Source: Euryarchaeota archaeon UBA82 (GTDB lineage: Archaea > Thermoplasmatota > Poseidoniia > Poseidoniales > Poseidoniaceae). Taken from it: a stretch of 10,074 nt of DNA. Below, in pieces: positions 1-6,413 of the stretch. The stretch is taken from NCBI GenBank assembly GCA_002496635.1, contig DAKQ01000131.1, positions 3,587 to 13,660 on the forward strand, in the 5' to 3' direction. A model generated the notes under the pieces. The model saw nothing but the letters and a program-made list of their open reading frames with translations, was not told the origin of the DNA and ran no database searches. Each line of letters opens with the position of its first letter. Within the stretch, counting starts at the first letter, position 1. Made by a program: the position numbers and the translations under genes.

Positions 1-2650
1 GATATCAACCTACACAACATACGTCTTCACTGATCTTCCAACGACTGTAGACAACACTTGGCTTGCCTCAACACTCCATAATCCACTCATTGAGCGAGCA
101 ATTCTAGCAACACGAGAAGATCTCTCATCAGGAACTGCATCAACCATCACCTTCCCAGACAGGCCAACAATTACGAGACAATCGCCTTCGATTATTGATT
201 TGGAAGTGGCTAATGAGGAACTGATTCGCCTTTCGAATGACGGCTTACTCGCCCTCAATCTTACAGAAATGCAAGCAATTCAAGCTCACTACAGAATGCC
301 AGAGCACCAAGCAGCACGGCAATCAGTTGGTATTTCCCAAAACGCTCCTACGGATGTAGAATTGGAATGTTTGGCACAGACTTGGAGTGAACACTGCAAA
401 CACAAAATTTTCGCAAGCAAAATCCATCACATCGATACAGAAACGAATGAAGACACCATCATTGATTCACTCTTCAAAACACATATCATGAACCCAACTC
501 ATGATATGGCAAAGGATGTTGATTGGCTTCTTTCAGTCTTCCATGATAACTCAGGAGTCATCGCATGGAATGATGATTGGAGTGTCTGCATGAAAGCAGA
601 AACCCACAACTCTCCTTCTGCACTCGATCCATACGGCGGCGCTATGACAGGCATCGTTGGCGTCAATAGAGACATTCTCGGGACTGGGCTAGGAGCAAGA
701 CCGATTGCAAATACAGATGTCTTTTGCTTTGGGCCACCAACATGGACTGGGGAATTACCGTCTACACTTTTCCATCCTTCACGCGTTCTCCGTGGCGTAC
801 ATGCAGGCGTTCGGGTAGGTGGAAACGAATCCGGAATTCCAACGGTTAATGGAGCAATTGTCTTCGACGAACGCTATATTGGTAAGCCACTGGTTTATTG
901 TGGAACAGTTGGATTGATGCCACGCCGATTAGCAGATGGACGGGAATCGCATGAAAAGAATCCAACACCTGGTGATACTGTGTACATGGTTGGCGGGCGA
1001 GTAGGGTCAGACGGAATCCACGGAGCCACCTTTTCTTCTCTTGAATTAACGGACGAATCTCCATCGAGTGCTGTACAAATTGGTGATCCAATTACTCAAA
1101 AGAAAATGATGGACATGATTCTTGAGGCTCGAGATGCTTGTTTGATTACATGCATTACAGATAATGGAGCAGGAGGACTTTCCTCATCGATCGGAGAGAT
1201 GGCTGAATACACAAACGGTTGCGAAATCGACCTTGGCAAGGTTCCACTCAAACAAGAAGGCCTTTCATCATGGGAAATTCTTGTTTCAGAATCTCAGGAA
1301 CGTATGACAGTCGCTGTAGCGCCCAAAGATACTGAAGCGTTTGAAGCACTTGCAACGCTCCACGAAGTCGAAGCAACCGCTGTTGCTGAGTTCACAAATT
1401 CAGGATATTTCCACGTTAAGCACGGGGAAGAAACAGTAGCATACCTTCCAATTGAATTCCTTCATGATGGTGTTCCACAACTTGAGTTGGAATCAGAATG
1501 GATTCCTCCAGTACAACCCACATTCAACCCACCTAATTCTCTTGACAACACAACACTTCTCGAAGAAATGCTTGCTCGGCCAAATATTGCTTCTAAGGAA
1601 ACATGGGTGCGTCAATACGATCATGAAGTCATGGCCCAAACAGCAGTCAAACCATTCGTTGGTAAGGAGCGAGACGGTCCAGGTGATGCAGGACTTATCG
1701 CTCCAATCCATGGAGATCCACAAGGAATCGTTGTTTCATGTGGAATTGCTCCAAGATATTCAGATATTGATGCAGGAGCAATGGTCGCTGCAGCCATCGA
1801 CGAAGCTGTACGAAATGCAGTATGTGTTGGTGTCGACATCGACAAAATGGCAGGTCTGGACAACTTCTGTTGGCCAGATCCAATCGAATCTGAAAAGACA
1901 CCCGATGGCAAATTCAAACTTGCACAACTTGTTCGAGCGAATCGAGAACTAGAGCGAATTTGCCGAGCATATCACCTTCCATGTGTTTCTGGAAAAGATT
2001 CCATGAAGAACGATTACGGTGTTTGGCCAAATAAAATTTCAATCCCTCCAACCATGCTTTTCTCTCTCTTTGGAAATCACGTTGACGTACGAAATACGGC
2101 GACATCGAATTTCAAGAAGCATGGACAACGTATCTACTTGGTTGGAAACAGTAAAGATGAGTTAGGGGCTTCAGAAGTTGCTTACCACCTCTATGAGAAG
2201 CATCTTGTCGAAGGCATTGGGGGCAACGTTCCGCGACTACCTGAACCAGAACGACAACTCGATATTTATCGAAGACTCTCCAAAACGATTCAGGATGGGT
2301 TGATTCGAACCGCACACGATTGCAGTGAAGGCGGTCTTGCAGTAGCTGTGGCAGAAATGTGCATTGGCGGACGATTGGGAGCCATTATTGATATTGATGG
2401 GATCGGAGAAGGCGACTCATTCTCTCGACTTTGGAGTGAATCTCTTGGAAGAATTGTAGTTGCAGTCGATTCTGAACATGAAATACAATTCATTGAATCT
2501 ATGAGCGATGCAGATATCCATTTGATTGGAATGGTTACTAATACACAAAACCTCATTATCGAAGATGGCTATGATGAATTAATTCAAGCGAACGTTTCTG
2601 ACTTAACCAAGTCATGGAAAGAAGCGCTCGATATGACTGGAGGTGTATGA
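1..2650 (+). CDS. purL: Phosphoribosylformylglycinamidine synthase PurL subunit, probably a PurS-PurL fusion; 5' end outside window
   Basis: Synthetase subunit of FGAM synthase, fourth step of de novo purine synthesis: ATP-dependent conversion of FGAR to FGAM using ammonia from PurQ, in the cytoplasm. The frame (codons from base 2) is open to the left edge. A TTG at 200 could serve as a start, but the 66 codons before it read as protein; the part around TYVFTDLP and LHNPLIERAIL resembles the end of a PurS domain, so I treat the gene as 5'-truncated and fused. Counting from the TTG, visible PurL motifs are SEHCKHK (63-69, with the conserved His at 65), KAETHNSPSALDPYGGAMTG (132-151), GGRVGSDGIHGATFSS, DNGAGGLSSSIGEM, VSGKDSMKN and AHDCSEGGLAVAVAEM. 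The 816 residues after the TTG are somewhat longer than small-type PurL. The stop directly abuts the purQ start, so the two are co-transcribed. PurL identity is secure; the PurS fusion is inference. Confidence 0.95.
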   Translation, partial: ISTYTTYVFTDLPTTVDNTWLASTLHNPLIERAILATREDLSSGTASTITFPDRPTITRQSPSIIDLEVANEELIRLSNDGLLALNLTEMQAIQAHYRMPEHQAARQSVGISQNAPTDVELECLAQTWSEHCKHKIFASKIHHIDTETNEDTIIDSLFKTHIMNPTHDMAKDVDWLLSVFHDNSGVIAWNDDWSVCMKAETHNSPSALDPYGGAMTGIVGVNRDILGTGLGARPIANTDVFCFGPPTWTGELPSTLFHPSRVLRGVHAGVRVGGNESGIPTVNGAIVFDERYIGKPLVYCGTVGLMPRRLADGRESHEKNPTPGDTVYMVGGRVGSDGIHGATFSSLELTDESPSSAVQIGDPITQKKMMDMILEARDACLITCITDNGAGGLSSSIGEMAEYTNGCEIDLGKVPLKQEGLSSWEILVSESQERMTVAVAPKDTEAFEALATLHEVEATAVAEFTNSGYFHVKHGEETVAYLPIEFLHDGVPQLELESEWIPPVQPTFNPPNSLDNTTLLEEMLARPNIASKETWVRQYDHEVMAQTAVKPFVGKERDGPGDAGLIAPIHGDPQGIVVSCGIAPRYSDIDAGAMVAAAIDEAVRNAVCVGVDIDKMAGLDNFCWPDPIESEKTPDGKFKLAQLVRANRELERICRAYHLPCVSGKDSMKNDYGVWPNKISIPPTMLFSLFGNHVDVRNTATSNFKKHGQRIYLVGNSKDELGASEVAYHLYEKHLVEGIGGNVPRLPEPERQLDIYRRLSKTIQDGLIRTAHDCSEGGLAVAVAEMCIGGRLGAIIDIDGIGEGDSFSRLWSESLGRIVVAVDSEHEIQFIESMSDADIHLIGMVTNTQNLIIEDGYDELIQANVSDLTKSWKEALDMTGGV
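2639..2645 (+). promoter_or_regulatory. Ribosome binding site of purQ inside the end of purL
   Basis: GGAGGTG lies within the last codons of purL, five bases before the purQ ATG at 2651. It is the strongest Shine-Dalgarno-like site in the window and fixes the purQ start despite the zero-length gap (TGA immediately followed by ATG), which suggests translational coupling. Confidence 0.75.
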
Positions 2651-3487
2651 ATGAGCGACAATATACGAGTTGCAGTTCTCTTTGGTTTTGGAATCAATTG
2701 CGATCGTGAAACGGCAGCAGTTTTCGATATGGTTGGAGGTACTTCAGAACGCCTCCATGTCAACAATCTTGTACAAGGAAATCGTAGTTTGGAAGAATTC
2801 GATATTTTAGCAGTTCCTGGCGGTTTTTCCTTTGGAGACCACCTTGGCAGCGGACGCCTTCTTGGAAACCGCCTTCGTTTTGCTCTCCGAGACCAATTAC
2901 AAAAATTCGTCAATTCAGGAAAACCCATCATTGGAATTTGTAACGGATTTCAAGCATTGGTTAAGACCGGGCTTCTTCCTGGTCCGAAAAACGCTTCATT
3001 AGAGCCTGATCTAATCCAACGAGCAAGTTTAACTCTCAATAATACTGGACGATACGAAGATCGTTGGGTTACATTGGAGTTTGATTCGGAAAGCCCATGT
3101 ATTTGGACAAAAGGGATTCAACGCATCGAATGTCCTGTACGTCATGGAGAGGGACGATTCGTCATGCCAACAGATGCTGGCCTCGATCATCTTTCAACCA
3201 ACCATCAATTAACAGTCCGCTATGTCGATCCATCAACTGAATCAGGTTCTGGACTTTCAGATGATTTACTACCATTCCCTCTGAGTCCAAATGGAAGTAT
3301 GCGGAACATTGCAGGGATATGTGATCCAACAGGGCTTGTCTTCGGACTCATGCCCCATCCAGAAGCATTCTACACCATGTGGCTTCATCCTGAGCACACC
3401 TCGATGAATCTCGAAGATGATCAATGGGAAGGTTCTGGCCTTCAAATATTCAGAAATGCTGTTGAATACGTTCGAAGTCAACGGTGA
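2651..3487 (+). CDS. purQ: Phosphoribosylformylglycinamidine synthase glutaminase subunit PurQ
   Basis: Class I glutamine amidotransferase that hydrolyses glutamine and passes ammonia to PurL for FGAM formation. The 278-residue protein opens with a typical strand and glycine turn (VAVLFGFGINCDRET, 7-21), followed by VPGGFSFGDHLGSGRLL (55-71), the PurQ oxyanion and subunit-contact region. The nucleophile elbow is GICNGFQALV with Cys97. The other triad members are His236 and Glu238 in MPHPEAF. All catalytic residues are therefore present. It is longer than the roughly 220-230 residues of Bacillus-type PurQ, with the extra length mainly between the nucleophile and the triad His (about 110-230) and at the C-terminus; longer PurQ proteins are known in several archaea and bacteria. 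The ATG abuts the purL stop and has a good Shine-Dalgarno site. Confidence 0.96.
   Translation: MSDNIRVAVLFGFGINCDRETAAVFDMVGGTSERLHVNNLVQGNRSLEEFDILAVPGGFSFGDHLGSGRLLGNRLRFALRDQLQKFVNSGKPIIGICNGFQALVKTGLLPGPKNASLEPDLIQRASLTLNNTGRYEDRWVTLEFDSESPCIWTKGIQRIECPVRHGEGRFVMPTDAGLDHLSTNHQLTVRYVDPSTESGSGLSDDLLPFPLSPNGSMRNIAGICDPTGLVFGLMPHPEAFYTMWLHPEHTSMNLEDDQWEGSGLQIFRNAVEYVRSQR
3483..3487 (+). promoter_or_regulatory. Ribosome binding site of the membrane protein gene, overlapping the purQ stop
   Basis: GGTGA spans the purQ stop codon and lies six bases before the ATG at 3494. This supports that start and co-translation with purQ. Confidence 0.55.
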
Positions 3488-3493
3488 GATTCA

Positions 3494-4501
3494 ATGAGTC
3501 GTCGTCAAGACATCGACCAATTACGCGGCGTTGCAATTCTACTCATGGTAATGGTCCATTCTGCAGCTACGTGGGCTCCTTCCGATGCTTCAACAACAAA
3601 TCTCCTTGCGTTAGTTATAGCAGGATTAGGGGGGCTTGCAGCACCATTATTCGTTACTGTTGGCGGCTGGGTAACGGTTCAATCGAAATGGACATTACGA
3701 AAAGCTCTAATCCGATTTTCCTTTCTTTATGCAGCCCAAATTGCAGTGAATATTTCCGCGTCTCAACGTTTTGATATGTATTCCCCAGGAGTGCTTACGT
3801 TGTTTGCTCTGCTCTATCTTACAGCACCTTTGTGGGTGCGTATTAGCCAGAACCTGCAAATGGTAGTTGTTGTTGGAATTAGCCTTCTAGCACTCAACCA
3901 CAGTCTTCTTTCGTTTCATGAAGCGTTAACTTGGGACGAAAGAACCTATGTTGGAGGGATACTAGAACATATCAAACATCTTCTCCTAACGGGGACATAT
4001 CCATTCCTGCCTTGGGTGCTGTTTTCCATCATCGGTGCATCACTCAACAATCACAAGCCTTCCCAGAGAACTCTATTGGCTCTTGGAACTGGAGGGGTTC
4101 TTGTTAGCGCATATTTCCTATACAGATCGGTGCAAGATGAAATTCCATTTGCACAGCCTGTTGGTGAAGCAATGTTGACCTTCTTCCCAGCAAATAGCGC
4201 TTTCTTGATAGCAGCTTTTTCAGGCGTGCTTCTCATTTGGACAATGCTTGAAAACAGGAAATCAACGATTGGCCTTCATCATCTAGGGAGGTTATCATTG
4301 ACTCTCTATGTTCTCCACTTTATTCCACTGAGCGTGTTTACTGATATGGATCTAAATCTCTATTCTGCAAGCATAATAACTCTAGGTTATACGTTGCTAT
4401 GGTGGCCACTTAGTGTGGTTCACCAGGCAATAATACCAAAGTATTCACTCGAGAATGCAATGCGCAATATGACTCATCGAAGCGAGGAAGGGCGTGTGTG
4501 A
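3494..4501 (+). CDS. Polytopic membrane protein, DUF1624/DUF418-like (HGSNAT-type or acyltransferase-3 superfamily)
   Basis: Predicted integral membrane protein of 335 residues with about ten hydrophobic segments (roughly 12-30, 36-62, 71-88, 99-115, 121-139, 166-183, 192-211, 230-251, 263-282, 289-311). The N-terminal IDQLRGVAILLMVMVHS (7-23) is the hallmark opening of the DUF1624/heparan-alpha-glucosaminide N-acetyltransferase and DUF418/acyltransferase-3 families. Two further family-like pieces are TGTYPFLPWVLFSIIGASL (166-184) and LGRLSLTLYVLHF (264-276). Relatives transfer acyl groups to sugars or other acceptors across the membrane, but the substrate here cannot be read from sequence, and the motifs do not separate these families firmly. 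It begins six bases after purQ, so it is probably in the purine transcript, with no evident metabolic link. The C-terminal tail is polar and probably cytoplasmic. Confidence 0.75.
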   Translation: MSRRQDIDQLRGVAILLMVMVHSAATWAPSDASTTNLLALVIAGLGGLAAPLFVTVGGWVTVQSKWTLRKALIRFSFLYAAQIAVNISASQRFDMYSPGVLTLFALLYLTAPLWVRISQNLQMVVVVGISLLALNHSLLSFHEALTWDERTYVGGILEHIKHLLLTGTYPFLPWVLFSIIGASLNNHKPSQRTLLALGTGGVLVSAYFLYRSVQDEIPFAQPVGEAMLTFFPANSAFLIAAFSGVLLIWTMLENRKSTIGLHHLGRLSLTLYVLHFIPLSVFTDMDLNLYSASIITLGYTLLWWPLSVVHQAIIPKYSLENAMRNMTHRSEEGRV

Positions 4502-4548
4502 AAACATCTTCCAATTCTAACATACCAAGGACAAATCACACAATCCAA

Positions 4549-6327
4549 CTAAGAGCCAATAATTCCAGTCTGAACACGCCATAGTGCAGCGTATTTTCCA
4601 TTCAGGTCAACAAGTTCATCATGCGTGCCATGTTCAATTATGGATCCATTTTCGAACACTACAATCTTGTTTGCATTACGAACAGTGGACAATCTATGAG
4701 CAACGATCATCGTTGTTCGATCCTGGCTAATCGTTGAGATACTTCTTTGCAAGGCCGCTTCAGTTTCATTATCAACGGCAGATGTCGCCTCATCTAAAAT
4801 GAGCAAAGGAGCATCCTTCAGAATGGCTCGAGCGATAGCGATACGTTGCCGTTGACCCCCTGAAAGGCGATAGCCACCTTCACCAACTAATGTTTCCCAC
4901 CCTTTAGGAAGCGCTTCTATGAACTCAAATGCTTCTGCGATTATTGCTGCATCTTCAATTTCTTTGTCAGCAGCGTCTTCCTTTCCATAACGAATGTTTT
5001 CGCGAATTGTTGTTGGAAAGAGCGTAACATGTTGAGAAACTAAAGCAATTGAATCCCGAAGCGAGGAAAGTGTATAGTCCGAGATCGAATGTTCTCCCCA
5101 CGAAATCATACCCTTCGCAGGTTCAGCAAAACGAAGCAAAAATCGGGTCAGTGTTGTTTTTCCAGAACCCGTCGATCCAACAACACCGATTGTTGTTCCT
5201 GCCTCAATATCCATGTTGAAATCTGTAAACAACTCATCACGATCTGGATAAGCAAACGACACATTGCTGAAATGGATAGAACTTTTTCCAGCGATATCTC
5301 GATCAAATATTTTCTCTCCATCCTCAATAGATCTTGGCCGTTCGAGAAGTGTGAGGATTCGCACAGATGATGCCATGGCTCTTTGATACAGGTCGAAGGT
5401 TTCACCAAGACGTGTAAGAGGCCATAACAAACGTTGCGTCATGAAAACGAGGACAGAATAAGCACCGACAGCAAGCACACCATCCAAGGCCAATTTTCCG
5501 CCTAGGAGCAACGTTGCAGTAAAGCCTGCTAAAATTGCCATTCGAATTAAAGGCACAAAGGCCGCTGATAGGCGAATAGCAGATTTGTTTGCATTTCTAT
5601 AAGATTCTGATAGCGCTTCAACCCGTAGCAATTCTCTTTCTTCACTTGTGAAAGATTGGATGGTTGCCATCCCAGTCAAATCATTTTCAAGAAGGGCATT
5701 CAACTGCCCAGCAGCATGCCGGACCTCTTGGTAACGTGATTGGAGCTTTTTCTGGTAGAGGAACGACCCCCATAGAATCACTGGGATTGGAAGAACAGCA
5801 AAGAGAGCAATCTCCCATGACAAGAAGAGAAAGACAGAACCGACAACAATCACTGTTGTTGTCACCTGTAAAAGATCATTTGCGCCCTTATCGAGAAACC
5901 GTTCTAATTGGTTAACATCATCGTTCATAACGGCGAGGAGGTCTCCTTTCTGATGTTCATCAAACCAAGCCATAGCCTGATGTTGCACGTGATTAAACGT
6001 CACCAGACGGAGGTTATGTTGTACGGTTTGAGCCAGATTACGCCATAAAACTGCATAAAAATACTCGAACAGAGATTCCAATCCCCAGATTACAAATGTT
6101 GCAACTGCAAGTACGAGAAGTTGATTCCACGGATCCATAATCCCCCAGTCTGCAAGTAACGAATCCTCCTTCTGCACTACAACATCAACTGCAACACCAA
6201 TGAGTAGAGGCGGGGCCAAATCCCAGATTTTATTCAAAATGGAACAAAGTATGGCAAGGCGAATCTTCCCTTTTGGGGCATCTGAGCGCTTGAGAATACT
6301 ACGTAGAGGCTTCTCTATTGCTTCCAT
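4549..6327 (-). CDS. ABC exporter half-transporter (fused membrane and ATPase domains, MsbA/BmrA-like)
   Basis: A 592-residue type IV ABC exporter subunit, expected to work as a homodimer since no partner gene is adjacent. The membrane domain covers about residues 20-310 with six likely helices (near 23-48, 68-92, 150-170, 171-190, 256-277, 284-303). The nucleotide-binding domain begins near 350 and is complete: A-loop Tyr360, Walker A GSTGSGKTT (384-392), Q-loop Gln432, signature LSGGQ (488-492), Walker B LLILDE (508-513) with catalytic Glu513, D-loop SAVD and switch His544 in AHRLST. It should therefore be an active ATPase. The substrate (lipid, drug, peptide or other) cannot be inferred. 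The ATG at 6327 is preceded by an AAGGA about three bases upstream, a slightly short spacing. The gene stands alone: convergent with the gene on its left and divergent from the one on its right. Confidence 0.93.
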   Translation of the reverse strand: MEAIEKPLRSILKRSDAPKGKIRLAILCSILNKIWDLAPPLLIGVAVDVVVQKEDSLLADWGIMDPWNQLLVLAVATFVIWGLESLFEYFYAVLWRNLAQTVQHNLRLVTFNHVQHQAMAWFDEHQKGDLLAVMNDDVNQLERFLDKGANDLLQVTTTVIVVGSVFLFLSWEIALFAVLPIPVILWGSFLYQKKLQSRYQEVRHAAGQLNALLENDLTGMATIQSFTSEERELLRVEALSESYRNANKSAIRLSAAFVPLIRMAILAGFTATLLLGGKLALDGVLAVGAYSVLVFMTQRLLWPLTRLGETFDLYQRAMASSVRILTLLERPRSIEDGEKIFDRDIAGKSSIHFSNVSFAYPDRDELFTDFNMDIEAGTTIGVVGSTGSGKTTLTRFLLRFAEPAKGMISWGEHSISDYTLSSLRDSIALVSQHVTLFPTTIRENIRYGKEDAADKEIEDAAIIAEAFEFIEALPKGWETLVGEGGYRLSGGQRQRIAIARAILKDAPLLILDEATSAVDNETEAALQRSISTISQDRTTMIVAHRLSTVRNANKIVVFENGSIIEHGTHDELVDLNGKYAALWRVQTGIIGS

Positions 6328-6413
6328 GAATCCTTGCTACAGTTTTAGGTTTGTGAACTATTGCCACACAAAATTGAAACAACACTAAATGCTATTGCAG
6401 TTCGATAGAGGCT
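6328..6413. promoter_or_regulatory. Divergent intergenic region carrying two promoters
   Basis: These 86 bases separate two divergently transcribed genes and must hold both promoters. An AT-rich patch around 6366-6380 (ACAAAATTGAAAC) could serve as a TATA element in either direction; no clean archaeal BRE-TATA consensus is visible. A GAGG at 6407-6410 precedes the plus-strand ATG at 6414 by three bases, and TCCTT at 6331-6335 (AAGGA on the minus strand) precedes the exporter start. The promoter role follows from gene layout; the exact elements are guesses. Confidence 0.4.

Noticed and set aside
200..202. TTG as the real purL start
   Set aside because: No Shine-Dalgarno-like site precedes it, and the upstream codons are open and protein-like, consistent with a fused PurS domain.
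1452..1952. A 166-codon plus-strand frame overlapping purL
   Set aside because: It lies wholly inside the conserved purL frame, its translation has no recognisable motif, and it has no ribosome binding site; it is a frame shadow.
2584..2931. A 115-codon minus-strand frame across the purL-purQ junction
   Set aside because: Arg/Pro-rich antisense of two well-supported genes, with no motif or ribosome binding site.
4502..4548. Possible bidirectional terminator between the convergent membrane protein and ABC exporter genes
   Set aside because: The 47 bases show no convincing stem-loop and no long T-tract on either strand; only a four-base T run is present for the minus-strand transcript.
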